From: Morella rubra
Taxonomy: Eukaryota > Streptophyta > Magnoliopsida > Fagales > Myricaceae
Length of the DNA: 64,000 bases
Reading direction: 5' to 3'
Assembly: GCA_003952965.2 (NCBI GenBank)
Contig: CM025850.1
Coordinates: forward strand, 30,237,247-30,301,246
Below the pieces are notes generated by a model. That model was not told where the DNA came from. It searched no databases and saw only the letters and a program-made list of their open reading frames with translations. Below, one piece after another: positions 34,282-45,616 of this stretch (position 1 is its first letter; the number at the start of each line of letters is the position of its first letter). The translations under genes were made by a program, and so were the position numbers.

Positions 34282-35745
34282 TTTCCCTGTAGAAATTCGC
34301 GAGTTAAGAAATCAGGGATGGAATTGGATGTTCCTTTAATATGTTCTATATCAAAATCAAAAACAGAAAAATACTTGCCATCTGGCAAATAAATGTTTGG
34401 ATGCAAGATTTTTAACATCTTTTTCTAAAACTTCTTTTGCTGATTTACAATCAATACGTATTAAAAACTTTTGATTTAATAAATCATCTTGAAATTTTAA
34501 AATACAAAGTACAAGAGCTAATATTTCTTGCTTAATAGTGCTATACTTTTGTTGAGTAATATTCCATGCATGTGAATGATATCTTACTATTTGTTCAATG
34601 GATGTATCATGCATGCGTTGCTTTAATATTCCACCATAACCAATGTTTGATGCATCAGTTTCTACTATTTTGAATGCATGAGGTGATGCAATGCCTAAAC
34701 AAGGTAATTGTTTAACATGTTTTTTAATTTGTTGTACTATCGCTGTATGTTGATCAGTCCAAGGTAAAGGTTTTTTCTTTAAACGATTAAATAAAGGTTT
34801 ACAAATTAATCGCAAATTTTGATAAAATTCACCGACATAATTTAAACTACCAAGAAAGCGTTGTAGTTGTTGTTTATCTGTGATTTTATCAGGAAATTTA
34901 TCAGCAAATTCTATTGCTCGTGTAAAAGGGGTAATAGTACCTTGATAAATAGTATGACCTATGAATCTGACTTTAGTTTGAAATAATTTGATTTTTGGAG
35001 CAGATACAACTAAACCATTTTGTTCAATAATTTTTTGGAATTTATGTAAATGATACCAGTGTTGTTTAAGAGAAGTAGAGAAAATAAGCACATCATCAAT
35101 ATATACCAAAGCAAAGTCAGTATATGGTGTAAAAATATCATTCATAATATTTTGAAATTCTGATGGAGCATTCTTTAATCCAAAGGGCATAACATTCCAT
35201 TCATAATGACCAAAAGGGACCGTAAAAGCAGTTTTATATCGATCCTCTTCCGCCACCTGAATTTGATAGAAACCGGATTTTATATCAAATTTAGAGAAAA
35301 TACAAGCATTATGTAGTCGATTTAATAAATCTTTTTTATTGGGAATAGGATAACGAATCCAGCGTAAAGCTTTATTTAAAGGTTTATAATTTATAACAAG
35401 GCGTGGGACTCCACGTTCTAATTCTGCTTTACCCCAAACATAAAAGGCAGCACAACTCCATGGTGATTTAGAAGGACGAATAAGACCTTTATCTAATAAT
35501 AATTGAATTTCTTGTTTACAAAATTCTAATTGTTCTTGATTCATTTGTATTGGTCTTGCTTTTGTAGGTATATTTCGTTCTGAAAAATCTGGTTCATGAG
35601 GTAAATGAATAATATGTTGTTTTCTATTCCAGAAAGCATTGGGTAGGGTAGAACATATAGTATCTTCTAATAATTTTTGAAATTTTTTAATATCTTCTTG
35701 ATAAGTGGATTCTTGAAGTTTATCTTCAATAGTTTTATATAACAT
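34282..35745 (-). pseudogene. Caulimovirid reverse transcriptase and RNase H, near intact
   Basis: An open stretch of 462 codons from 35745 to 34357 has the RT core: CAAFYVWGKAE, RLVINYKPLNKALRW, FDIKSGFYQIQV, FGLKNAPSEFQ and catalytic YIDDVLIFS. The connection and RNase H domains follow, with the Asp of ETDASNIGYGGIL, the Glu of KQEILALV and a RIDCKSAK block. The frame is lost at about 34375, only a few dozen codons before the domain end (PDFLTREFLQ-like text in the next frame). It acts in reverse transcription of pregenomic RNA. Frame also differs from the upstream protease part. Confidence 0.9.
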
Positions 35746-35774
35746 TTCTTTTTGTAAAAATTGTAAATGTTTTT

Positions 35775-36852
35775 TTACGAAATAATTTTATCTTGTTGTA
35801 AACGATATATTTCTTTATGAATAGAAACATGTTTTAATGCTTGTAAATCTTTTGTAAAAGGAGGATAATAAAAAGGAAAAGTAACATCTTGTCCTAATAT
35901 TTTGGAAGTAATTCCTTGTTCTGTAACAATAAAAGGATATAATAAAGCAAGAAAAGGATTTCCTAATATTACTTTAGAAGATAAGTTTTTGACTAAAACA
36001 AAAGTAGTTTGAAAACAGAAACCATTATTGCATATATGTACATTTGGAACTTTATAGTTAATTGCTAATTTTTGACCGTCAGCTTGAGATAAGCGTTCGG
36101 TTGTTTTTTCAAAATATTTAGAATCAATTAATCCTTCTTGTATGCAATTTAGATCAGCACCAGAATCTACTAATGCTATTGTTGTAAAAATGCAATCATG
36201 AATACGTATAGTAATTTCAACATGCCATTTTTGAAAGATAATATGATCAATGATTTGTAAAAAAGGTTCAAAGGTAGTAGATGTAGAAGGTATAGATGAT
36301 GGAGGTAAATCATCAGATGTTAATTCACAATGAGAAGGTTGTTGTGTTTTAAGAAAACAAATTTCTGTTAATAATTTATCTGTAACTTGTATAAGATTAG
36401 TTTGAGTATTTTGTAATTGTTTAATTTCTTGTTTTTGTATTTGTATTTCTTTGTGTAAAGAGGCTAACGTGATATTTGTTTGTGGTTCTTTATCGAATCG
36501 TTTTAATACTTCATTAAAATCATAATATTTAGGTTTAATATGATGTGATCTTTTTTCTTCATTATTTAAAACTTTCATTTTTATCAAATATTCCTGTTGT
36601 ATACTAGGATCTGATATATGAGTGATGGCATCTAGTAATAATTGATCAGTTTGTGATAGCATAAATATTTGTTTTTTACCACATTGACAAATATCATTTA
36701 AACAATTACATATTTTGACATGTGAAGAAGAAGATGGAGTATCATCTAAACTATCATTGTCAGTATTGGAAGAAGAGGAAGAAGTATATGAATCATTTAA
36801 AAATATTTTAGCAACTTGTTGTTTTTGTTCTTCTGATAATTCTAGATTTTTA
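35775..36852 (-). pseudogene. Caulimovirid aspartic protease region
   Basis: Reading down from about 36850: a coiled, charged segment, an acidic Ser-rich patch, a Cys cluster (CNCLNDICQC), a long helical spacer, then a retropepsin-type domain with the active-site DSGADLNCI near 36160 and VILGNPFLAL near 35950. The frame ends at 35775, out of register with RT. The first residues of the open frame come from the flanking (TA)n tract and host DNA, so the viral edge lies near 36852. The part that would link to the coat protein, including the CCHC knuckle, is missing. Confidence 0.85.
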
Positions 36853-36867
36853 ATATATATATATATC
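36853..36867. repeat. (TA)n tract at right edge of the endogenous pararetrovirus
   Basis: Alternating TA joins viral protease-region sequence to host DNA, matching the tract at 28725-28740. Confidence 0.75.
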
Positions 36868-37187
36868 ATAGTTGACAACTTTCCAATTTCCAATTAATAT
36901 TTGTTTCCTATATTTTATTATCACCAAGTAATTATTTCAAATATGATATTGTTTCATGATGTGTTGGAAGTGCAAATAAATGAGCCAGATTAGCTTTGTT
37001 TCTCTGAAGCCTGGATGAATTTAATTCTTTTTCCAAAGCCCCTATTACTCGTCACCTTATTTACATATTTACATCATTTTATGTTATTTACTGCTTCATA
37101 ATCTATGAATATTGACATGTAACGGTTGGCTTCTCTAAGGTTGTAACGACCCAAGAGATAAAAAACCAAAATATTCAAGAACTTGTA

Positions 37188-37460
37188 TGTTTTTTTCTTT
37201 TCTTTTCGAACTTAGCCGTATATCATTTCTTTCTCGTAACTTTTCCCCTCTCACATGTTAATTTTGAAAATCCTTAACATCATTATAAATCTCAATTATA
37301 CCCAGTAAAGAACCAACGTGGGACTTGGCCCTATATCACTCCTCTCTCGTTACTTCTCATCTCCTACTCTATATAGGAGTAAAAAACCAACGTGGGACTT
37401 AGCCCTATACCATTCCTCTCTCGTTACTTCTTCTCTCCTACTCTATATGGGACTAAAATG
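37188..37460. repeat. Tandem 74-bp repeats, probable fragment of a TRIM or LTR
   Basis: Two clear units start CCAACGTGGGACTT at 37313 and 37387 (period 74), each with CTCTCTCGTTACTTCT and CTCCTACTCTATAT. A third, decayed unit lies near 37208-37256. TGTAACGACCCAAGAG at 37142 resembles an LTR start. No coding text. Confidence 0.5.
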
Positions 37461-37699
37461 TTATACAAGTAACTATAATAAAGCTAGGATGAGTTATTAG
37501 AAGCCATAGAACAAAATATGTTTACACATAAAGTATCTTTTATTTTTTTTGTAACCAGTTGTTCGAGCCAGCTTATGCATACCTTGACTAATCTCAAGAC
37601 CTGTGCAATTACACCTAAAGTAGCTAATTGGTGTTCTCACACTACGTTTTTTTTTTCCGGGTGCGCTAGTCTCCTTCTCAATCCTTGACTATCGTATAG

Positions 37700-38460
37700 G
37701 ATGGAATCTCCATATGCTGGAACAGTACATTGAGAGGAGTAGAACTGACAAACTCAAAATTCAACTGCCTCAACAACCAGATGACGAGTTGCTGATATGG
37801 AGGGTGGACCTTGAGCAACTCTGGAAATTTCTCTCTGAATTCAACATATACAGGTTGCTAATGTCAAACAACGCTAGCTACCAGGCGCCGACCGCTATCA
37901 GAAAATAAATGGAAAAACCTCCGCAAAATCAAAATGAATGAAAGGTTTAAAACCCTCATTTGGAGAATTGCTTGGAATATCCGCCCCCACGATAGTAAAG
38001 CTTCCTGTAGTCATCTAGAGACTTCGGAACATTTATTTTTGGTCCATCCTGTGTAATCTGGAGACAGTCCACAGTCAATATCCCACCGAAGGAGATACAG
38101 TTACTCACCCTTTATGTACCATGGACATTGGTAAGAAGCGGATGGGTTTAGGGGCTGTGAGGAAAGAGACTTTTGGGCTGTGTTCAATTTCTATTCATAG
38201 TTTAGGGTTGTTGTCAATTTAGCAGGAGCATACAGAGAAGCAAAGGTTCAGTAACCTTATCGAGACCAAGGAAGTAGATTTTAATACCCTCAAACTACCT
38301 CCATTTCAAATGGCTAACAGCTTACGCCACAACCCAAAACCATGTCGTTCACAAAGCCCTTGAGCGGTGACACGATACTCAAGATTCAAGGCGTCCCTAG
38401 CAACAGAAAGCACTCCTAGGTAAGGTTAAACATTTAATTCAGGGTGACTTCATCCACAAA
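37700..38460 (+). pseudogene. LINE B remnant (zinc-binding RT-associated region)
   Basis: The frame at 37714-37908 has LPQQPDDELLIW, the usual text before the zinc-binding domain of plant LINEs. In the next frame, near 37925-38000, MNERFKTLIWRIAWNI closely parallels MNERLKLLLWRVYWDI in LINE A. Beyond 38060 the text is too decayed to name. Stops and frame changes throughout. Confidence 0.6.
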
Positions 38461-38476
38461 GAAGAACTATATACCT

Positions 38477-38736
38477 TTTTTTTTACGCAATATGGTAACT
38501 CTTTATTGAAAGAAAACTAAAAGCGAAACAACCTTATAGAGGCCTTAGAAAATGTTCATGAGACAGCAGAGGAGGTAAAAGGTGGAAAGGAACTATTCCA
38601 TGGAACATCCTTGTTGCCGCCCAGCGTGCCAAATGATGAGCCTTGGGATTTGCCTGGCAGGATGCTTTAACAAAACTCCACAGTGGCATATCCTTCACGA
38701 ATGACTTCAATGAGGGGACTGATCCTGAACTCAGAG
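38477..38736 (-). mobile_element. LINE C: 5'-truncated 260-bp fragment with perfect target duplication
   Basis: The 16 bases GAAGAACTATATACCT occur exactly at 38461-38476 and 38737-38752. Between them the minus strand ends in a short poly(A) (T run at 38477-38485) preceded by AATAAAGA, and encodes the end of a LINE RNase H (HHLARWAATRMF, compare HCLARWAASEF in LINE A). A textbook truncated LINE insertion, young by its perfect duplication. Confidence 0.82.
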
Positions 38737-38759
38737 GAAGAACTATATACCTGCAACTA

Positions 38760-39040
38760 TAGCAAAAGGAGATATGTGCTTCTACACCCACAAGGCCCTC
38801 CAACAATATTAACATAAACAACCAGGAGGCCCAGAAAGTAAAGGAAACCCTACATCTATCCCATTTTTGGCCTCATTTACTATTTTCTATAGGCAGAATA
38901 TAATTCAGTAGAGGATTGGCCAGAAACCCCAACCCATTGAAGTGGAAGACTACCTCTGAGAACTCGTAAATAAGGCATGACACATTTATGAGGAGAAGCT
39001 CCTATGAAAGGGTACCAAGTGGAAAATCATGTAATTGCAT
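38760..39040. other. Intergenic, nothing recognised
   Basis: No frame or repeat that I can support. Confidence 0.35.
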
Positions 39041-39045
39041 GACAC

Positions 39046-39258
39046 TTCAGCTTTTTTGTTTTTTGTTTTTGGGCAAATTTAAGAGCAAGACCAAGCCTGT
39101 GGGTAGGGGGATTTGACCCCCCAGATCTACTGTCCCCAAAAGGAGAAGTGTGACCAAGCATCACACTGCAGTTTACTAGGCAGGAAAGCATGTGGGAGGA
39201 CAAAGCTTGGATGGCCCACAACGATGAACTGATGATATATTCCCCCCACTCAACCACC
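39046..39258 (-). mobile_element. SINE B (tRNA-derived), minus strand
   Basis: On the minus strand it starts GGTGGTTGAGTGGGG (box A-like), has a box B-like GGGTCAAATCCCC near 39107-39120, and ends in an A-rich tail with interspersed C (T/G-rich on the plus strand at 39050-39070). Length of about 210 bases fits a plant SINE. No clear relation to SINE A. Confidence 0.6.
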
Positions 39259-39259
39259 T

Positions 39260-41144
39260 AAAATGTAAGCCCCCCACCCCAAAATGCTAGAAAGGGCTGT
39301 GCATAGAGGTAAGCCAGTCCATAAACGGTAAGACAGCCTGCTTCACACATGGAATTTGCGACCTAGTGTTCAGGAAGGCAGTCAGGAATGGCTGCTTTAA
39401 TAGCAGATACTTATAACATAGGCCATGAATGTCCCATTCACGGAAGTTGGCCCAGGATAAGGACAAAAAGAAAAATTTCCAAGCCTACGTTGAATCTGTG
39501 GTAGCTTGAGAAACCATCTTTAAACTCCAACCCTTGCCCCCCAATTGTGTCACCAATCCTTACATGCCACTTTGCTGCATCAACCCTAGCTTTCATTGTT
39601 CAGAAACACCCTCCATCTCATTAGTAGCTATGGAATTGGGAGTGGCGCCCAACAATTCTTCTCATCCTCTCCCTTTTGTTCTCCTCTTTAGACTACCAAG
39701 GTCATAACAAAGAGAGAATATGGACTGTCTTGAACTGACCCATCAGCAAACTCCAAGTAAGAACTGGGAAAGTGGTCAGGACCAAACAAATTTGGTTGTT
39801 GGCCCAACCAAGCACCAAGACCTTTCCTTGAAAACGCATGATCCAATAAACCTTTATAAGATCATATGCCTTTCTTTTTATTTTCCTTCCTTAACTGAGG
39901 TCGGTATGATATACTTCTTAGAACACTAGGATATTGAGCACCATCTATCTTTCATCATAATCCTTGCGAACTCCATACGCATTTTTAGAACATAAAATTT
40001 GTCCAGCTTGAAACACCTTCAGTAGGTGCGATAGTATATCACAAGCCCTTTCTCAGTCTAACCAATAAACACATGGTAATGATCTAGTGATGGACTACCT
40101 ACTGCATCGCACTTCCTTGGTTTAAAGCTACACAAAGTAGCTTTGGTGACTTTATTGATGGCCCTCTCGGAGAAAGTTCCACCATACCACCAAATCCTAA
40201 AAGACGAGCATAATGAACCCTGGAACACAGGTCTCCCTGGAGCTAAACTGAAAATGTCTTCTACAAACGTTTGAAAGTACTAAATTGCAATTGCCTAGTC
40301 AGAAGCAAGATCAAACTGAGCACTTCCTAGAGTAGATATATCGTACGTCTTCCCATAATACATCTAAAATCAAATATTTAAATTTGCATAAAATCATCAC
40401 ATAAACCAAGCTGTATGGTGCAGAAAGATGTGCTTATTGCCAATATCGTTTCTCTTTCATTCTCCTACCAATTAGTCTATTGAAAGAGAGAGGAAATAGA
40501 TCACTATTTGACCAAGGTTGTGTCTTTCCAAGTGAAAAGGCGGCATATTGCAAAGTTATGTGCTTATCACCCATTATTATCTACTTGTCTTCGCTTTTCC
40601 TTGCCTAATCTATTGCAAGGAAAGTAAGACATAACCAAGGTGGTGGCTATTAGAGTTAAAAAGCAAATTGCATCCAGAGAAGAGCACTATCATGCCAAAT
40701 CTGAGCAAAAATAGAAATGGACAAAATCCAGCAGAACACTACAAGAAGCTAAAATTCCTCTCATTTGCCTAATATAAATGGAAAATGTCCACAAACACGA
40801 AAAAAAAAAGTATGAGAGCCAAGTGATTCCTGCACTGAGAAATAAATGAAATCATGACCATTTCTGAGTTCGTACACCATTCCCCACAATAAACAGTGCA
40901 AGTATTGAAACAATGACCTACTAGATATACACATGAAGGCTTCTCGTGCGAAAATATACAATAGTATATTGCCTTGTGATAACAGTACATACAACACATT
41001 GACGGTGGAGACACCGAACAATGGCGGTGCTAATCACAGATATTGCAAAACATGAACACACAAAGCACCAAACGATTGCTGCTCATTTGGGCTTAAAGTT
41101 GAAGCCTCTGACAAGTGAAAGTCTCACCCAATTACCACAAAATA
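39260..41144. other. Intergenic; part may be 3' region of the membrane-protein gene
   Basis: About 1.9 kb with no frame worth naming. The right end lies downstream of the minus-strand gene at 41145-42559 and likely includes its 3' untranslated region. Confidence 0.4.
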
Positions 41145-42559
41145 TCATCTTAGGCCATCAACCAAGGCCTCCAATTCTCTGCTCCCAAACCTCCTCCCCT
41201 GCAAACTAGAATCTTTACACCTTGCAGCAAAGTAAAATATCAGCCAAGCCACCATGAAATAAACCTCCACAGTCGACTGAAAGACCATCGCTAAGAATCT
41301 CCCAAAAACCCGAGCAAGAGCCCATCTCACAAATGAGCCACAAAAGATCGCTTCCAAGCACTTAATCTGGACAGCCTGGTTCAACATTGTTGATATCAAA
41401 TAACAACCTTCCTTCATTATCTCTCTCCCAGTCCTCCTTGAATCCACTATTGCAACCCAAGCATCCACAGCAAATATAAAAGCTACGAACGTATCAGCCA
41501 AAAACCACGTAAACAAAAACCCCGAAATCTCCTTCTCATAACCCCTAATCCATGGAGACATAATCGAAAATGGCATCAATTTCAACCTCACAAACAGCTT
41601 AAAAAAAGAGTACTGGTCTTCGATCTCGCCGAAATACCACAACCCTAGAAGTTGCGTTAGCGCATCTCTCACCGCCCATCTCATCAAAATAAACCCTGAA
41701 AGCCTCTTGAGGCCCAATCTTGAACCCTCCCACATTGTACCAAGAAATGAACTGAACCTCCCTAATACATCATTCACAACAGTAATAAAAACAATGCCTA
41801 ATACCAACGAATACGTAACAAGAAACCCTAGAATCACCCAACCATAGGCGGCGGATAGAAAACTCACAAGGAAGAGCAGCGTTGCAGCATCGCGGCGACC
41901 GAGCTCGAGTCCTCTATAAGGAAGTGAAAATCCACGACTCTGTCCAAGTCTTGACCTTTCTCCAATCCAATCGTTTCATTTTCTTCTCTCTCATCGCTGT
42001 TGTCGCTGTGATTATCGGCGTCGGAGGAGGAAAGATACAAGCTATCGGCCCTGAAAGTAATTCCGGTGCGGACGATCTCTGGGATGTTGATCCCGTTGTA
42101 TATTATGGGATTTGAAAACCCCAATTCCGGGTGGAAATTGTTGAGAATCACGAAACTACCATTAAGGGAGGGCTTCCGATTGGAGCCGAAGGGGGAGCGA
42201 TCGTCCTCGTCGTCGCCGGAGAAGAAGTCGTCGTCAAGGGTTCCGACGCGGGTGAGGTGAAGGAAGGGGCGTCGACGTCTGCGGTGGAGGGCAGCGGGAG
42301 AGTCTTCCGGGGAGGAGAGGCGGTGGCGATTGCCGTGTGTGCCGGCGAGGTCGAGGCGGGAGAGGAGAGCCTTGAGCGAAGGGTCTCGGTCAATGAAGGA
42401 CGTGACGTGGCGGGTGCCATCCTCGACGGTGGTGCGGAAGCAGAACAGGAGGATAGTGAGTAAGATGAATGTGGGAAGGTTGGAGATGAAGGACGACGTC
42501 GCCTCACGGAAGATCTGGGACGCGGTGCGGAGGTTTACCAGGCGGGGGTGATCGGTCAT
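41145..42559 (-). pseudogene. Plant multi-pass membrane protein gene with a single frameshift
   Basis: Two long frames meet head to tail. The first, 42559-41864, 231 codons, starts MTDHPRLVNLRTASQIFRE, with a hydrophobic segment near residues 28-43, HHVTSFIDRDPSL-like text and an acidic Ser/Asp stretch. The second, 41867-41145, 240 codons, has strong membrane segments (VILGFLVTYSLVLGIVFITVV and later FLFTWFLADTFVAFIFAV and VYFMVAWLIFYFAA). The first frame runs past its natural join: at about 41915 a one-base change of register makes hydrophilic residues and a stop, while the other frame gives GLELGRRDAATLLFLVSFL, leading straight into the membrane part. So one base is missing (or two extra) in an otherwise intact intron-less gene of about 470 codons. 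I recognise it only as a conserved plant protein of unknown function. It may be a new pseudogene or a sequence error. Confidence 0.72.
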
Positions 42560-42599
42560 GGCGGTGTGGGACGTTTGATTCCGAAGCGTGTTTTCCGAT

Positions 42600-44960
42600 T
42601 ATGTTTTCCTCTTGACTGATTGGGGGTTGGATTTGAGGAGCACTGACAGACGGGAGACAGAGAGAGAGAGAGGCCTGTGTTCAGAGGGTAAGAGGAGGAA
42701 ATACGTTCACGCGATGCAGTAGCGCATGCAAACGACGCGCTGAGAGTCGGGCAGTTAGTGGGGTTGACTGTTGAGGGGAAAAAATAAAAATAGAAGAGTT
42801 GGTGGGGGTTGTACATTAATTGCGCAACGGGTGCCATTGAATTATTATTGAAATTGACTCCTGATATAATGTTCAAGCCGACTGAGCCCGGGTAGTCCGG
42901 TGGTAAGGACGATGTTAGAAACTTTTATCTAAAATTAAAATTAAAAAATTAAATGCAGCCTTCGTGACCACATGTAACAGTAGTGTACATGCCACATGGA
43001 ATAAAAGAGTGCGTACTAATGTTTTAATGGGCATTATGACCAACGTCATAACCACAAGATATTTATTACCAAAGTCAAGTAGATCAAGCCATGATTCTAG
43101 AAAATATCCAACTTAAATACATCGCATTATAAAAGCACTTTTGTTTTGGATCACAATCCTATGCAATAATCTATCTGGGTAGTTCAAGTGAAAATGAAGG
43201 CCCTTGAAAGTGCGGGCTAGGCGCACACTAAGAGATTTAAATCATTACTTAGGCCAAAAAAAAAATGTAACTTAAATAAAAGGCTGGTAGAAGTGTTAGT
43301 CAGACATGTTGGAAGTAAAATTTGGCAATCCATCTTCTGGTCTACTAACTATCGAATCCCCAAGCTAGAATCCAGTTTCATTGCTAGTTATTGTCAGATT
43401 TGTTGGAATCAGAGTCGGATTTATAGGAACTAGATGTCATAATTTTGATAATGTTTTAGACCACATTTTTTAGCTCATTTAGGCCTTATGTTACTGAAAA
43501 TAATGATGTTATGAGACCCATTTCGTGAGTTTTTATTATGGGTCATTGTCCATCGTTCACACTCAAATTATTTGGCTCATTTAATGAGATTTGCTCATTG
43601 TTCATATAATTTCCAGATTGTTCATTGTTTTTCTGGAGTTTGTTGTGTCATTGAAGGCAATTGTGCGGATATTAATCACATCTGCCTTTTTACTTTAAAA
43701 TGACTCGTCAATGTTACTCTTGAAACTCCTTAGATCATTATAAAATTCAGTTCAACTTAGTAAGGTCTCAACGTGAGAATTGATCATCTCTTATTCATTA
43801 TCTTCTCTCATTCAAAGTAAGATTTGTGATATCAGTTAGGGTTATGTTTAGAATCTGTTAAAATTTTATTACTTACAGATATTTTTTTTTTTTAGAGTAG
43901 GCAGGAAAGAGAATGACCAACAGCACAGTAAAACTTTCGGATTAACAGTTTGATGGCAATAAATGCTTAAAAGATGCTTAGTATTGTAGTAGATATGTAA
44001 TGCCAAAGCAAAGTAAACTTTTAAAGTTGTTGAGCCATTATAGTTGTATATTTTTCTTAGATTTTAATGTATTTATAGTCCTTTTAATATAAGAAAATTT
44101 CAAATTAATCTGTGAGGTAAAAAAAGAGTTACAAATTAGTCATTATAATAAAGTTTATGTCAAAAAAACTTCATTTCGTTCATTTATGTATATGCTATGA
44201 GTGAAAGAGACGAAGATGAATAAAAGAATGTGTTTTTAACGAAATCTTATTGCAGTGACTAATTTGTAATTTTCTTTACTTAGGGGATTAAATTATAATT
44301 TTCTTATGCCATGGGTGCATTTATACCCTTTTTCTTAATTGGTATTTTGTATACCTTTGTTCGAATGATTACATTTATGCGAGAGCATTAGAAGTTACAA
44401 AATATTCTTCCAATTGATGTTTTATTTAAGCCTGATTCACCTTTTAATTCACATTAAAAAAAGAAAACGTAATTACACCACAGGTTTGGGACAAATATTT
44501 CCTTGGGTTCCCAACATCGATAGGTAAGGCCTTATAGTAAATCATTGGAAATTATTCAACTTCGCGGATTTAAAAGCCACTAAAATGACCCCATCATGAA
44601 GTCGTTATGAATTGATTGATTAAAAGGCATACATCAAAGTTTGTAGATGTGGAAATAAAAATTAATGCAAAAGCGATTTACTGTATAAATTTGTTCACTT
44701 TACCTAAAGGTATAAGACATCTCAGAGGTGATTAGGACAAAAAAAATATGACAGATTATTAATGAGTCGGGGAGTTGTTTAATTATTTTAACAGTTAATC
44801 ATTAAGGTGTTAGCTGATAAAGTTAAACCACAAGAAAACTCTTCCAAAAATAAACCGCCCAACTCCAAAAATTTTCATTACATCATAATCTTATCAGTTT
44901 ATGAGGGGTAAATTGAAAATAAGTGATATTTTAAGGGGGTAAATTGAAAAAATGATAATT
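42600..44960. other. Promoter side of the membrane-protein gene, then AT-rich intergenic DNA
   Basis: A CT/GA microsatellite near 42659-42670 lies in the probable leader. Beyond 42880 a short tRNA-SINE-like start (GTCCGGTGGTAAGGACGATG) is seen but not a full SINE. No gene is seen to 44960. Confidence 0.4.
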
Positions 44961-44974
44961 TAGAATTAAATTAT

Positions 44975-45530
44975 AAGCAAATTACAATTTTTCCTTTCAA
45001 ACTACCATTCAATTCTCAAATATTCCATATACTCTAACTCGTTACAACTCACCTCAAAATATGTTTCTCGTTGCGATTTATCCCCAATCTGCTAAATCAT
45101 TATATAGAACGGTTTTTGTCTCGTGTGAATGGAACATGACCTTTTTCTTAAGTAAAAAGATAAATTTGTCCACATAGATTCTAAGTGAGTCGTTTTTTTT
45201 TAGAAAAAAAATCATCTAGCTACATATTGTTTTTTGGGTCTACAGATTGTGAGAAGTACCGTAAAATATTAGGAAGGGCTCAACTGGATCTAAATTTGTA
45301 TGATGACATAAGGAGGTCACATTCTGTTTACGTGGAACAAAAATCATACGATATAACAGCTCTAATAGATTGAGGAATGAAATCGCAACGAGAAGCATAC
45401 TCGAGATTGAGTTGTAATGAATTAAAGTTTATAAATATATTTAGAATCGAGTGATAATATGAGGAGATAATTATAGTTTAGCCTTAAATTATCAATGGTA
45501 TAGTGGTGAAGTGTAATTTTATAATACACG
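44975..45530. mobile_element. MITE-like inverted repeat
   Basis: Left text near 45028-45080 (GTTACAACTCACCTC...TCTCGTTGCGATTT) is the inverse of right text near 45376-45418 (AAATCGCAACGAGAAGCAT...GAGTTGTAATGA). Outer blocks AAATTACA and TGTAATTTT also pair. Edges and target duplication are unclear. Confidence 0.5.
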
Positions 45531-45616
45531 AGACAAAATTATAATCATGGACATACGTATTACTTCTTTTATGTTTTTTAGAGTTGTAACTGGACAAACT
45601 TGTAAATAGCTCTTAT

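Larger units (their letters stand above)
28741..36852 (-). mobile_element. Endogenous caulimovirid (florendovirus/petuvirus-like), permuted and inactive
   Basis: On the minus strand the order is protease region, reverse transcriptase and RNase H, a second ORF, a promoter/leader region with primer site, movement protein, linker, then coat protein. This is a circular pararetrovirus genome opened between the coat-protein end and the protease region. The presence of a movement protein and of a Caulimoviridae-type tRNA-Met site, and the lack of LTRs or integrase, separate it from Ty3 elements. The separate ORF after RNase H points to florendoviruses. Both edges lie at (TA)n tracts. Frameshifts and stops in every gene show it is dead. 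The left 343 bases are an inverted duplicate of the leader/movement-protein start. Confidence 0.88.

Noticed and set aside
28741..36852. Reading the virus-like block as a Ty3/gypsy retrotransposon
   Set aside because: RT and protease are distantly alike, but there is no integrase and no LTR pair, and a 30K-type movement protein and a caulimovirid-type coat protein are present.
42131..42463. 110-codon plus-strand frame (Glu/Gly/Val-rich)
   Set aside because: Antisense shadow of the GC-rich first half of the membrane-protein gene.
42885..42912. tRNA-like start GTCCGGTGGTAAGGACGATG
   Set aside because: Only a box A-like part is present; no box B or tail, so at most a SINE fragment.
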